The notes under the pieces were generated by a model. That model saw only the letters and a program-made list of their open reading frames with translations. It had not been told where the DNA came from and did not search any database. A stretch of 64,000 bases of DNA from contig CP136068.1 of assembly GCA_032622095.1 (NCBI GenBank), positions 122,767,989-122,831,988 on the forward strand, read 5' to 3'. A program made the translations under genes and the position numbers. This document shows positions 10,854 to 23,834 of the stretch, one piece after another; positions within the stretch are counted from its first letter, which is position 1, and every line of letters starts with the position of its first letter. This DNA comes from Siphonodentalium dalli. Its lineage: Eukaryota > Mollusca > Scaphopoda > Gadilida > Siphonodentaliidae.

Positions 10854-11793
10854 TTAGTAGATCTGAATCAACCTCAGATCTTGACATTGACAAAATATTG
10901 AATCATTGGAAATATCATCCATGAAACTTCCATGGTTAAAAATTTCAGAGCAATAAACATGTTAAGGTTACTCTTATTTTCCTGTTTTAATGAAACTTTA
11001 TATGCCGCCTCTGATCCAGCATTCTAATTCTTGGCACATTTCAGTTGGGTCATCCTTAAAAGATTTTGCATATTTCATCTCCCGACCCCCTTATTTTTGG
11101 GGGTTGGTTTAATAGGTACACCATGTAGGTACATAAAAGTTTTAAATAAGTCAAGTGGTCTCAGGCTGCAGTTAGAACTATTTGAAGTTGAGCATATTAA
11201 TTCTGCCAATGCTAAATTGCCTACTAGTACTTACATGCACGCTAATTCTGCCATTAAAAAGCATATTTTTATTCATAATAATGTTAGTTTTGCAACTATC
11301 TTTTATTATTTCCACTGTGCAACAGAAGGTTGCTACACTCATTGGAGAATTTGTAATTACTTTGAATCGCTTTGGTCTACAGTATTTTTAGCCACTTTTG
11401 TTCGGACAAGTATATTGTGAACGCACAAGTACAAAAGTACAAAACAGTCTTCTAATAATGGCCTGGAATTGTCTAGCCAAGCAATAAGTCTTATTTTTGG
11501 GTTTTTTTTTTGGCATTCAGATATTCTATAATTTCCATTTGATCTTATTGCATCTACCTTTGTACTTTATAAATGACAGGTGTGAATTATAGCACCATGT
11601 TATTCAGCGTTATTCCAGGTGCATAGCTGTGCTTAATTGTACAGGATTAATGTTTATTTCCGTACATGTCAACAGTGCATCTTATCACTTTCAAATCCAG
11701 GGTTTAGTCTTCAGTTATATCGGTACATAAATGTAGTTCAATTAACAGCTTTTAGAACAAATTAATGGGAATGAGAAACTACCCATCATCAAA

Positions 11794-12162
11794 CTGGATT
11801 TAGTGTGTCTGACATTTTCAGAGTGAGAGCCCTGGAGGGTGAATGTAGTGACACTATCCCACACAGTGAGCTATCATCACCAAATTCACCCTCTCGGAGC
11901 CTCATTCTGCTTAGGCCTCAACTGCTATGGAACACCTAGGATCACATTGATGTTCCACAGTTGAAGTTGGTAATGTTCACCCATTTAAGTCACCTCGATT
12001 ATGCATTTTATCTTCTGCAATTTAGGTTCTATAGAAACTGAACAGAAGGGAACAAGTGACTAAAAACAATGTTAATGTTAATTTGAGGGTGAATTTGGTG
12101 ATGGTAGCATCACTGCCTGGGGACAAAATTCTGCAAATGTAAGACACACTATATGCAGGCTT
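11794..12162. mobile_element. hAT-like MITE, family F copy 3
   Basis: Recognised by TTAGTGTGTCTGACATT at the left, the GGGTGAAT hairpins, and AGACACACTATATGCAGGC at the right. The right hairpin is partly deleted. Target duplication not visible. Confidence 0.75.
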
Positions 12163-12286
12163 GCCTGTGACCTGGAAATGTTCTATTCTTGTTTTCAGCC
12201 ATAATCTCATTCCCAGTCTCATTGTAATTAACTAAGGCCAAAGAAAATTAAATGTGTGGTTGGGGTTACATGTCAGAAAAAATTAA

Positions 12287-12545
12287 AGCATAGCATAGCT
12301 GCGCTGCTGCAGCATCAAAGGCCCTGTGCCAGTGCATTCTCTTATATATCTGAGTCGCCCATAGAGAGCCTCATATATAAGAGAATGCACTGGCTTACAA
12401 GGTTAAGGTAAATATTGTTAGGCCAATGTGTTCTCATACACAATGTATATATGCGAGGCACCTTGTATGTGACTCGCATATATATAAGAGAATACATTGG
12501 CACAGGGTTTTCACAAAAATTCAGGAAGCTCTAGTCATCAAAGGG
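12287..12545. mobile_element. piggyBac-like MITE, P family copy 3
   Basis: TTAA at 12283-12286 and 12546-12549. Two TATATAAGAGAATGCACTGG hairpin modules. The left tip is degraded. Confidence 0.7.
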
Positions 12546-12837
12546 TTAAATAATCTTTTATTGAGATATTTTTATAGCTTTCTTTTCTGCCTTGAAATTT
12601 AATGATATTGAGCTGAGAAAAGTTTTCATTGCTTTTTGTACAAACCAAATACAATGAATAAGAAATCAACAGATTTTTTGATGTTTTTCCCAGTTTTTTT
12701 ATTAGTTGCCTACATAATGTGATTGGAATTTTCCAGAGATTTTTGTTGTACCATAGGAAAAAAAATTTGGGTAGGGGGTTTAAATTAGGGTCGGTAGGGA
12801 AATTCCAACAAATATTTTTGTCCTTTGGCCTAATGTG

Positions 12838-13103
12838 ATTGCTGAAATATTTAAGGTAATAGAATATTGACCAGCAGCTTTTGATTGTGTGCCAGGCTAA
12901 ATGATTTATACTATAAATTTTATAGTACATTTTTTGCCCTTTGGTGTAACCTTTTTGCTTCGTCACAAATCAGATGTGACAAACAGCTCTGTCTCTGTCA
13001 TTATCTAAAACGTGTTAGGACCCATGTGCTCTCAGCAGATTGTAGCCCTGTGCTGGCTGTGATTGTTGTCTTCTGTGATTTTTGTTTAATTTCTTGTCAC
13101 ATA
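12838..13103. repeat. Segmental duplication SD2, copy 1
   Basis: Matches 14516-14998: shared landmarks CAGCTTTTGATTGTGTGCC, TTAGGACCCATGTGCTCTCA and GTGATTGTTGTCTTCTGTGA. This copy lacks the MITE A present in the other. Confidence 0.88.
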
Positions 13104-13270
13104 CAATGTACATGTAATTCAATATACCGCCTAAGGAATATTTGTCCTACAAATGAATCAATAGGAATAAAGTAGCTACCCATCAGGAAAGCACAGTTTG
13201 TAGAAGGGTAATGTCAGAAATAATTTATAATCGTCAGTCCTTAAATAAGAAAAAAAATATTAAAAACTAC

Positions 13271-13449
13271 AAAATTTATGGGTAATTTTTCAGGATTTAG
13301 TCGGAAATATGGCTTGTTGCTATTCATCGGAAAGCTCTCACTGAGAGCTTTCCGAAGAATGGAAACAAGCCATATTCCGAGTAAATCCTAAAGAATTACC
13401 CATAATTCTGCTGTGGTTAATAAGGAGTCGATTATTTAGGGCATTACTG
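13271..13449. mobile_element. MITE A copy 5 (left tip missing)
   Basis: Starts within the left arm at ATTTATGGGTAATTTTTCAG; complete right arm ending GGCATTACTG with TA after it. Confidence 0.88.
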
Positions 13450-13518
13450 TAGTAATGTAATTCACCATGAAATGGATGCATTGGAAAATAGAAACACTCA
13501 GCAGGCCTGAAATTATGA

Positions 13519-13830
13519 TGCCAGACATTTTCGGAATGTGGTCACCAAAGGGTGAATTTAGTGATGCTACTGTCACAGCAGGTTAGCATCACAAAATTTA
13601 CCCTCTGGGGACCTCATTCTGCTTATGCCTCATCTTTTATGGACACTTTCTTTATTATAAAATTTACAAGTTTTTCAGTTTCTTTAGCAACTTCTTCTGA
13701 AATATTCTTTTTTAGTTTAGTTTCTCTATATCACCAAATTGGCAGGTGACACATTGAATAATGGGTGCACATCACCATCTTCACCATCTGGGAACTTAAA
13801 TCTAAGTCTTGGGTCTCCCATAGCTGGCCA
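13519..13830. mobile_element. Family F relic
   Basis: A left hairpin (GGGTGAATTTAGTGATGCTA and complement) with diverged interior; the right end is not clear. Confidence 0.55.
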
Positions 13831-13900
13831 GTCAATCCCTGCTACCTGGAAATGTTCTTTTCTTCTTTTAACTTATAATACCTTCACAGTGTCATTGTAA

Positions 13901-14510
13901 AGGCCCTTACAGATGGCGAATCGAGCATCGCTATTTCTGCGTCAATGGCGCCAAAATATTCTCGTGGAAATTCTGTCATCCTACATAGGGGGTCGATCTT
14001 CTCGTTTGTTTTGAGTCTTCAAATGGCAACGTGGCAGCAAGTCATCACTTTAGTAAATATGTGGTCATTTTCCAAAAGGGACTGTAGTCCAACACACGTT
14101 GAGTCAATGGCACTGAAATAGTCTTTTGAATGCAATGTCCATCCATATTCCATACGTTCTGTGTGTTTTGTATGATGCAGAGTCTTGTTATATAATACAT
14201 CATACTTTGTATTTCCACTATACCATGTTGAATTTGAAGTAGCAATCCTGTTTGCAACGATTGAACTTGGTAATTTTGATGGATTCCACATCCGTTGACT
14301 TCGTCTATCTCCGTCATTGAAAAAAATGAAAACACGAGTAAACGCACTGATCGCGTCGCTCAATTAGAACAAATCATATCCTTGCGATTGATGCTTTGGT
14401 TGCATTGCGTCGCTCGCGACACCATGTAAATAACTCAGTGATAATATGCATGTCCTAATTGAGCGTCGACGCTGAAGTCACATCGCTCGAGTCGCCGTCT
14501 GAATAACCCT
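13901..14510. mobile_element. Probable PIF/Harbinger-like non-autonomous element
   Basis: Ends AGGCCCTTACAGATGGCGA and (reverse complement of the right end) AGGGTTATTCAGACGGCGA form imperfect inverted repeats. Flanks are TAA and TAG, compatible with a decayed 3-bp TWA duplication. Open frames inside show no recognisable transposase. Confidence 0.6.
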
Positions 14511-14515
14511 TAGTG

Positions 14516-14998
14516 GACTAAAGTGATTGCTAAAAATTTATAAGTTAATAGAATAGAGACCTGTAGCTTTTGATTGTGTACCAGACTAAATGGTTTATAG
14601 TACATTTTGTGCCCTTTGATGTAATGTTCTTGCAAAAAGTCATAAATCAGATGTAACAAGTACAGTAATGCTCTAAGTAATCGACTTCTTAACCACAGCA
14701 GAATTATGGGTAACTTTTCAGGATTTAGTCAGAAATATGGCTTGTTGCCATTCATCGGAAATCTCTCGGGAGAGCTTTCCAATGAATGGCAACAAGCCAT
14801 ATTTCCGACTAAATCCTGAAAAGTTACTCATAATTCTGATGTGGTTAAGAAGTCGATTACTTAGGGCATTACTGTAGCCCTGTCTCCATTGTTATTTAAA
14901 ACCTGTTAGGACCCATGTGCTCTCAGCAGATTGAAGCCCTGTGCTGGCGGTGATTGTTGTCTTCTGTGATTTCCGTTTAATTTCTTGCCACATGGGTT
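14516..14998. repeat. Segmental duplication SD2, copy 2
   Basis: Duplicate of 12838-13103 interrupted by a MITE A at 14663-14874. Part of its right side (40 bp) reappears at 24779-24818. Confidence 0.88.
14663..14874. mobile_element. MITE A copy 6
   Basis: TA at 14661-14662 and 14875-14876. Palindrome with right-arm markers CTGATGTGGTTAAGAAGTCG that recur in copy 9. Confidence 0.93.
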
Positions 14999-15328
14999 CT
15001 CCAGTTAATTGATTTGCCCCCAGTTCCATCAGCCAGCTATCATGGCTTAGTCCATTATACATTCTAAAGAAATTGATTCGATCTTCATTGACAGAGAACA
15101 TGTTTTAGTGCAACCTCACTGAGGCGATCTTATCGATAACCGGATATAGCCTAGAGAACCAACCTGTTCCTAAACGTATCTTCATAGCTCGCTAACTTTA
15201 GTCGTGTTAGTGAAGCAGCAACCACCGGAAAATTATCAATCATGTTGCCAAACGCGAGCCCTGTTACTAGTAATTAGCTTCGACTTTTGGTTGAGAGGAG
15301 GCAAAACAATATACTGTTGTCCATTTAT

Positions 15329-15685
15329 TTTAGCCGACGCAAATTTCAAAAGCTGCCAATATTTATTTTGTGCAAGTTTAACCAAGTTATTGTTGCTGTT
15401 GTAATACCTCCACATTATACCAGTTGAGACAAAGCAAATGCCAAGGCAAAACGATATCTGGGCGGCCATGTTTTTAGCCGAGGCAAATTTCAGAAACTGT
15501 CAATATAAATTCAGTGCAAAGTTTAACCAAGTTATTGTTGCAATATCTCCACAGTATACCAGTTGAGACGAGGCAAATGCCAAGGCAAAAAGATATCCGG
15601 GCGGCCATTGTTTTTAGCTGAGGCAAATTTCAGAAGCTGCCGATATTTATTTAGTACAAAGTTTAACCAAATTGTTGTTGGCGTA
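15329..15685. repeat. Tandem repeat, ~145-bp unit, about 2.5 copies
   Basis: GGCAAATGCCAAGGCAAAA and AAGTTTAACCAA recur at about 145-bp spacing, each followed by GGGCGGCCAT and TTTTTAGC. Confidence 0.9.
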
Positions 15686-15803
15686 TCACTTTACCTGCAA
15701 ACAATATAAATTGATTGTTGATCGTCTTGGGAAGGAAATCAACTATTTTAAATCAGACACACTCTGTGATGATATGAGGCCAACGTTCTATTGTAAACTA
15801 AAG

Positions 15804-16234
15804 TTTAGTGTACCTGTCATTTGCAGAATGAGGTCCCCAGAGGGTGAATTTAGTGACGTTATCCCGCATAGCAGGCTAGCATCACTAAATTCACCCTCTG
15901 GGGACCTCATTCTGCTTAGGCCTCTCTGGAAAGTTTCTTTATTATAAAATTTCTACAGAAACTTCTTCACATACATGTAGATTCTATTTCTTTTTTAGTT
16001 TAGTTTCTTTATATCCCCAAATTCGCAGAGGACACATTGTATAATCAAGGTTCCCAATGGGTGTACATCACAATATTCACCATTTGGGAATCTGAGTCTA
16101 TGTCTCCCACAGCAGATGAGGCCATGCAGAATGAGACCCCAGAGGGTGAACTTAGTGATGCTAGCCTGCTATGCGGGATAGCGTCACTAAATTCACCCTC
16201 TGGGGACCTCATTCTGCAAATGACAGGCACACTT
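15804..16234. mobile_element. hAT-like MITE, family F copy 4
   Basis: Two strong hairpins at 15828-15918 and 16125-16220 formed by GAGGTCCCCAGAGGGTGAAT and its complement. Interior shorter than in copy 1. Confidence 0.8.
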
Positions 16235-17540
16235 ATGTGGATCCTAGGCTTCTTAGCTGAGGAAATACATATACATGTATTTCTGGCCAAGGAAATTCTT
16301 AGTCTAGGCAAACTCCTGCTATTTTCTAGCATGCTGTCAAATGTTGAGTAATATACCAGCTGTTATAAGTATGGTATGTTGAAGAATCTTTTCAATTTGA
16401 CATAAAATCAGACCTGTGAGTGTTCCAGTTGCCATTGAAGTTCAGTCTGTGATCTTTCAGAAGTTTGTGATTGTGAATTCAATACATCTGATGAAATGTC
16501 CATCACTAAGCGTCCAAATGCTTTGGTAGCAACAAAATTCAGTCACTATTATTATGATCTGAAATTAACCAATTTTATTATCGTGGATATGAGCATTTTG
16601 GTTCACATGGAATTATAAATAATCATAAATATGACGCTATTCAATATTTGCTTCATGTCAAACACTCATACGTTGGCGGGACGTAATTATAGAATTATTC
16701 TTCAATTCACAGAAGCACAATTGTCACACGGTGAACCTCGTGTAACAGCAGGCTAGATCCGATTGTCAAACTAGACATCATAATATCTCTTCGGTGAAAT
16801 TCCCGGCTCACGCAGACGGGAATACATGTAAATAATTGGTTGTCTGCATCAGGACACTTTTAATACAGTGTCTCGGATAATACGGATCACCGTGTGATAC
16901 AGTGGTATTGCATAAACTATTAACACCATAAACCTTGGTTTACACATATCTACAATCTATGCTTTTCATTTCGTAGGTTTATTTTGCAACATTATGTGTG
17001 CCAAAATATATCACTGTCATAAACTATTGAAAATGACATAAATGTCGTTCCACCCATCATCCATATAATGACATAAATGTCGTTCTACGTACCGCCAAAG
17101 GGTTTAATGAAGTACATCACATTGAGTGCAGTAAGAAATGCATTGTTCCCCATACATGTTAATGCTTTGCACTCTATTAGTAGGTGGTCTGCCATCTTGT
17201 TTTGGATCATACTGTTCATGTTAACATCCCAACATAATTCCCTAACCAATCATAAACTAGACATTATCAGATCGTTGAGTGCTTCAATATACCACTGAGG
17301 TATATTTAATGACGCCTTTCTTTTGTTGCGTCCTAATATGGAATATTCCCTATAATTGTGCCTTTGTATCGCCATACTTCATCTTCGATTTTCCGTTTAT
17401 ACAATGGTAATTTTGGCTTGAGTGCCTGTGCGATTGAGGAAACATTTCTTGTAGAATGGTGTAAGCTAGTACATAGAATCCCTACGAGTGTTCTTACATG
17501 CTTGAGAAATCCGTCAATAATGTCCGAACTCACTGACCTT

Positions 17541-17991
17541 CAAGAATGAAATAGTGTGTTTCTCATTTGCAGAATGAGGTCCCCAGAGGGTGAATTTAGT
17601 GATGCTCTCTCATATAGCGGGCTAGCATCACCAAGTTCACCCTCTGGAGCCTCATTCGGCTTAGGTCTCAACTGCTATGGGGGCTCTAGGATCAGTTTGA
17701 AGTTCCCCAGTTGAAGTTAGTGATATATTCTCCCACATGTCACCTCAATTATGCATTTTATCTTCTGAAAATTAGGGGAAAAAGAAACTGAACAGAATGA
17801 AAAAATTAACTAAAAACTATTATAATTTGAGACTATAGAATTAGATACTTCCCAGAAGATAAGGCCTAAGCAGAATGAGGTCCCTAGAGTGAATTTGGTG
17901 ATGTTAGCCCCCACTGTGCTGGATATCATCACTAAATTCACCCTCTGAGGACCTTATTCTGCAAATGACAGACACACTATTTAAAGGCTTG
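17541..17991. mobile_element. hAT-like MITE, family F copy 5
   Basis: Left end CAAGAATGAAATAGTGTG and right end ACACACTATTTAAAGGCTTG. Flanking octamers CTGACCTT and CCGGCCTT match at six of eight. Confidence 0.82.
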
Positions 17992-18349
17992 CCGGCCTTC
18001 TGTCATGCTATCCATGGAAAGTTTTAACAGGAACTTTCTTAATATACTATCCATGTTTGCTGCTTTATCAGACTTCTATTCACGACAAGAGAAAGGAGGA
18101 GAGGTAGAGCTTAACCCTTTCTTATACCATGTCTTCTCGGTCCACAACAGCTTGGAATATCAGTTGGGATGATGCTGTTTTGGACTGAGTCCCATCCCGT
18201 TTCTATTATTTAACGGACTTTACGCCCAGAATCGTGGGTGGGAGTAAATTATCTTGCTTGTATGTCTTCAGATTAGATCAAATGGATGCTTTGCGTATAT
18301 GAAGATAGAAGGTAGCCTTTCCCAAGCATGATGATATCAATCATGCATA

Positions 18350-20212
18350 TGTGACCCGCCATATCAAATCCAGTCGTAAGTCGGGATTTTTTTACCCTGT
18401 GCCAATGCATTCTCTTATATATGCGAGTCGACCATACTGTTATGCCCTAAGTAAATGACCCATTAACTGCAGTTATAATCCGTTTACAACTGCGGTTAAA
18501 CCGTAACCGCACCGCAGTTATTTGCCGTAACTGCGGTGGCATCGCAGTTACATGCGGTTAGTTAACCGCAGTTAATAACCCTTAACTGCGGTTATACTGC
18601 ACGTAAACGTTAACCTTCCAGTATTTGAATATTTAATGGGAAAGAGAGGGGTACTACCCATGCATCTACCAGTGTATGTTATCGTTTTGTGTTTTAGCGA
18701 TCACGGCAAAGTGGTAACTTCATAATCGACCAGGAGTTGATTGTATGTTTTTGTTATCACCATCGGTACTCAACACGATATATTTTATGTTTTAATCCCG
18801 ACTTGTTGAAAACTGTATAATTTTGACGTATATGTTCTAGTATACGTCCTTTGTTCGGCTTGAGAAAAAATACATGCTTATGTTTGAAGCAAAGTAGAGT
18901 GCTGAATTTAATACTAGTAATAGTACATACGCAATTCGCGAATCTAGCTGGCGTGTCACGTTTGTAGTTAATTATGATTATATAGCAACGAATGCAATAT
19001 CGGAAAACTTAAATATCGGTTTCCGATATCCGAATAATGCCCGACATTTGAAGACTGCGGTTGTTCCGTTTAAACGCATTTTTCTTTCCCTCACTTTACA
19101 TTTATGATGCATGTGTGGGACTCTAACCCCCACTTTATATTTTTATATACATGTAATTATCCACTCGAATCCGTTTGAAATTCAGTGGTCATTTGATCCG
19201 TTTGAATGTGTTTTTTCCGTTACGGTTCCATTTTAAACGCGTTTCCTTACATTGAAAGTGACCGGCACTCGTCAGCTAAATTGTCGAATAATTATATTTA
19301 TATATAATTATATAAATATTTATTTTATCGATGGTTAAAGTTGAAAATGGGCCGTAAGAATTCCGATTACCCGTCGGGGTTAGCCCAACTGTTATTTTCA
19401 CCAAAAGGCTACTATAAAGTATACAACATAATAAAAAGAAATCCAAAAATAAATAAAACACACAAAAACACTTTTATTTTTTCACACCATACAATACAAT
19501 CTTCCGTTTACCCAAAACATAAAATATTGGTATATGAATGTCTGTTCTATTTATCCAAAATAAATAGAAGATCCACAACAAAAAATATTGATATTGAAAG
19601 GGACACTGCCATGTTATTTGTGCTAACTTGTCTAACGAGCATGGCAACTAAAACATGATACGCCATATGGTATCTGTTCCATTAAGAGCGACATATACCG
19701 GTTTAACCGCGACATATCAGTTTTAACCGCACAATTTATTCGGTTCTCTTGCGTTTTAAACGCATCTTATAACCGCGGTTAGGTTAAAACGGAACGCAGT
19801 TAAACTGGGGTGCCACTTCAGTTAGATGGGCCATTTACTTATGGCATAACAGTAGGTCGCCTCGCATATATAAGAGAATGCATTGGCCTAACAATTTTTT
19901 ACAATTTTAATAATTTTTTCTTGTATTCTTTAACAATTTTATAATTTCACCCATACAGAGCCCCAGACAAACATGAGCTGACGACACTTCTATATGCTTC
20001 TATATATGTGTGGGGCTCCCTGCAGGGTAATGGATGTTTTTTATTTTATGTCCTAAAAATTGATTTTAAAAAAATGATAAAAAATTGTTAGGCCAATGCA
20101 TTCTCTTATATATGCGAGGCGACCTATGGTCGACTCGCATATATAAGAGAATGCATTGGCACAGGGTAAAAAAAATCCCGACTTACGACTGGATTTGATA
20201 TGGCGGGTCACA
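18350..20212. mobile_element. Family C element (~445 bp) split by a nested 1.4-kb transposon
   Basis: TGTGACCCGCCATATCAAAT and its reverse complement form the ends, each followed by the GCATTCTCTTATATATGCGAG hairpin module. TA at 18348-18349 and 20213-20214. The left hairpin loop is interrupted exactly at a TA by 18437-19852. Confidence 0.9.
18437..19852. mobile_element. 1.4-kb TA-flanked DNA transposon with AACCGC subterminal repeats
   Basis: Inverted ends CTGTTATGCCCTAAGTAAAT and (right, complement) CTGTTATGCCATAAGTAAAT. TA duplication at 18435-18436 and 19853-19854 inside the family C loop. Both subterminal regions (18460-18615, 19690-19810) carry many GCGGTTAA/TTAACCGC repeats. The ends resemble those of MITE A. 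A 105-codon open frame at 19341-19658 matches nothing I recognise. Confidence 0.9.
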
Positions 20213-20554
20213 TATATCAGAGGTCCATTAAAAGTCAAAGCAACAGGATTTATAAGTAAACAAAGCCTTGAGAATTTTGATTTGTAGCGCTATCAGAAAA
20301 TGCATGTAAACAATACATTAAACGATCGTATCATCACTTTCCCTTTTTCTATCACGGTAAATGATATATCATTTTGAAGACTCGTTAATCACCGACATAT
20401 CAGATGATCGATCACATTCAGGGGTTTATATGAATGCCCAGGCTCCATATGTACATGTAGCACATCTTTTGAATGAAAGTTCTTTATAGAATAGCAACAG
20501 GACGGGGCTCGGTCCAAAACTGCATCATCCCAACCAATATTCCAAGCTGTTGTA

Positions 20555-20682
20555 CAGTAATGCCCTAAGTAATCGACTCCATAACCACAGCAGAATTATG
20601 GGTAACTTTTCAGGATTTAGTCGGAAATATGGCTTGTTGCCATTCATCGGAAAGCTCTCGGGGATTAATTAGGGCATTACTG
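20555..20682. mobile_element. MITE A copy 7 (right arm almost absent)
   Basis: Full left arm, then GGGGATTAATTAGGGCATTACTG split as short end only. TA on both sides. Internally deleted, so it is a single-arm copy. Confidence 0.9.
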
Positions 20683-21590
20683 TAGTTTCATTGCTTCAGG
20701 TTGTAAGGAGATTATTTTTGGTGGGAACGCGCCTCGAGTTTTATCCTTCCGCGATAGCACAAGTTCCTTATCGACAAACCCTTTAACACACATGTCGTTC
20801 TGTGTTTATTGCATGTCACCCTTCCTAGAATCCATGCATTAAAATACAGACTTACAAGGGCTTGTTTTGTCATGTGTGATGACACTTTTATTTTATAGAT
20901 TCATGGTTGAGGGGAATGTCATGTACATGTACGTCATTTGACTTAAGACGAGATGTGTTCTGTTTTAAAAGAAGTAATGTTCTACCTAAAATAAATCAAT
21001 ACTGGCATTTGTGGGGTGATCTAGCTTTATACCGATTACATTTATATTTAAAAGATGTAGTTTCTATTTGTGGAAGATTCTGTTTTTAGAACATTCCCAT
21101 GGCTATCAACGCATCTCTATGCTACGTTAAATGACAAGACAGCCAGACAACCTAATTTATTATCAAAGACTGCCATTAGGAATGATTTTGACATTAATGT
21201 CTTCCGCGACAATGTTTTTATATGAAGCATAGACAGTAGTAGTCATGGCGTCTGTCAGTTAATCCCATGTCACCTTTATGAAGCTTCTTCTTTAAAGGAC
21301 GCGTACTCAGAAGATTTAATTACGAAGCATGTCGTTTGACTTAACACTGACGTAATCATTTCCTGGAAGTTCTTTTATCTGGAGCTTTCATGCTCACTGC
21401 CCTGAACTGTTAAGTGAGTGCACCTATTTCCCTGGGGCGACTTGCACGGTATTCCTGCTGCGTCTCTGATTGACTTGTTTATCAGTAACCCATGGTAACA
21501 GGATGCTCCTCATGTATAACTGATCAGTGTACGCTTTAGTCTGCATTCCTTTATTGATCGGCTATCTTGTTAGAAATTCAATGAATTCTA

Positions 21591-22325
21591 AATCTACCAA
21601 GATATCTGCTTACGTGCCTGCCATGTATGTGATGACTTCTATCACCGTGCCACGTTATTAGCCCCCTCCAAACCTGAATTTTATACCAACCTCAAATCCA
21701 TCAGAATATGCCTTGTCATTTGGTATATTGGTTATTTAAATACATTGCACGGGTTTACACTGTCTGATTGCTATTCCCATTTGACTGTCTGTAAAAAACT
21801 TTCCTTGATGCATCCTTCATCTATCTGCTAGCTTAGACACATCATGATGTCGCTATCCCGATAATACTCCCGATTCTATCCACATACAGTAATGCCCTAA
21901 GTAATCGACTCCTTAACAACAGCAGTATTATGGGTAACTTTTCAGGATTTAGTTGGAAATATGGCTTGTTGCCATTCATCGGAAAGCTCTCGGGGAGAGC
22001 TTTCCGATGAATGGCAACAAGCCATATTTCCAACTAAATCCTGAAAAGTTACCCATAATTCTGCTGTGGTTATTAAAGGAGTCGATTACTTAGGGCATTA
22101 CTGTATAGTTTTGTTGTAATGGGCCAGAAACCTGAGTATTACAATTCTTTATGGCAAGGAAGCACATTTTGCCACATTATTGCCTCATCGACACATTTTG
22201 TTCATTTTACACAATTTCCTCAAAAGAGCCTTTTATGACTATTTCTGTTGACATGGATCCAGATTCGTTATTTGTTTTATTTTCATTTAATATGCTTCCA
22301 AAACTCAATATTCGATGAGTATAAT
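21591..22325. repeat. Segmental duplication SD3, copy 1
   Basis: Shares ACCAAGATATCTGCTTACG, CCCTCCAAACCTGA, CTTTCCTTGATGCATCC and ACACAATTTCCTCAA with copies at 22533 and 23835. Contains MITE A copy 8. Confidence 0.9.
21887..22103. mobile_element. MITE A copy 8
   Basis: TA at 21885-21886 and 22104-22105. Near-perfect palindrome; the GTTGGAAATATGG variant is matched by CCATATTTCCAAC in the other arm. Confidence 0.95.
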
Positions 22326-22532
22326 GTCAAAAATCATATGATTTGCTGTTATTTTGTGTTATGAATCACGTATACAACTATTTTGTGTTTTTTAACTTCT
22401 CATATTCAGGGTCCCTGCCTCCAGTTTCAACAACAACAACATATTTTTAGTAAAATTCAATTTTAGATCACTCGACTTTGTCCCACTTGAAAACTTTTGA
22501 TCTGAAATCATGTTAAAAATTTATTTTATTCC

Positions 22533-23375
22533 AATCTACCAAGATATCTGCTTACGTGCTTGCCATATATATGGTGAGTTCTATCACAATGTGCCATTAT
22601 TAGCTCCCTCCAAACCTGATTTTTATACCAACCACAATCCATCAGAATATGTCTTGCAATTTAGTATATTGATTATTTAGATACCCCGCCGGACAAAACA
22701 AGTGTCCATTGGCACCGTGGTGTATTTGCCGTTCGGCCGCGGTGTCAGAGTTCGTAACTGCAGTTGCGCACCGCGGCCAAACGGCAAGTACACCCGAGGG
22801 CGAACAGCAAGTACACTGCGGCAGAACGGCAAGTACACCACAGCCGAAATGCAACTACACCGCGGCCAAACGGCATGTACACCATGGTTAGATTTCTGGT
22901 TTGTGTCATCTTTTTTCAGTTTAATGAACATACAAAGCGGCAACTACACCATGGCCGAACGGCAAGTACACCGCGGCCAAACTGTAGTTACCAGGTGGAG
23001 CCGCGGTGTAGTTGCATTTCAGCCACGGTGGTAACGCTAACCACACCGCGTCTAGCAGGGTAAGTTGCACAGGTTTACGCCATCTGATTGCTATTGGGCA
23101 ATTCCCATTTGACCGTCTGCAAAATGTAATGACTTTCCTTGATGCATCCATCATCAGTCTGCTAGCTTAGACACATCACGATGTGTCCCAATAATGCTCC
23201 TGATTCTATCCACATACCGGTATATAATTCTGCTGGAATATGTCAGAAACCTGAGTATTATTACCATTCTTGCCACATTAATGCCTCATCAACAATTTTT
23301 TTTCATTTTACACAATTTCCTCAACAGAGCCTTTTATGACCATTTCTGTTCACATTAGGCTCCTGTGAACGTTCC
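22533..23375. repeat. Segmental duplication SD3, copy 2
   Basis: Second copy of the SD3 unit, interrupted by the GC-rich element at 22684-23060. Confidence 0.88.
22684..23060. mobile_element. GC-rich TA-flanked element (MITE B) made of minisatellite units
   Basis: Ends CCCCGCCGGAC and GTCTAGCAGGG are imperfect inverted repeats; TA at 22682-22683 and 23061-23062. Copy 1 of SD3 is uninterrupted here, which proves insertion. The interior consists of about 23-bp units (GCGGCCAAACGGCAAGTACA and variants) present in both orientations. Confidence 0.85.
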
Positions 23376-23834
23376 AGATTCGATTCGATGTGAAATCACA
23401 CAAAAGGTTCAATTTGATTCAAAATTATAGCGAAGATTTGATAAATTTTCGAACCCTCCCGAAATGGGGACTGGTGCAACTGTCTAATATATATAAACGA
23501 AAAAGACCTCAAAACTTTAATATCGTTTAACAGAAGGGAGATAACCACCTATGTATTAATCATTAGGGTCGAAATATACCCTTTTCTAATCCAAATTCAT
23601 TTATACACTAAATTTCCACCATAATAAGGTAATAATCAGCCAAAATATGACAGCGTGGGGTCATGATGAATTGATCAATTACTCTTCATATATGTTCCTG
23701 TAATTGCCGGCGATGAAAACAAATTGTTAATCTCGTTGAACTTTTGATTATTTGGTTTGATTCGAGGTTTGTTTCGATGAAAATTTTTCCTCTGATTCGA
23801 TTTGAGGTTCGATTCAACAAAGAAATCATGATTA

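Noticed and set aside
12538-12966. 142-codon minus-strand frame
   Set aside because: AT-rich Lys/Asn/Ile-rich composition, overlaps SD2 repeat sequence, no domain or splice support.
14019-14363. Two overlapping minus-strand frames inside the Harbinger-like element
   Set aside because: Considered as a transposase remnant, but no catalytic or DNA-binding motif could be recognised.
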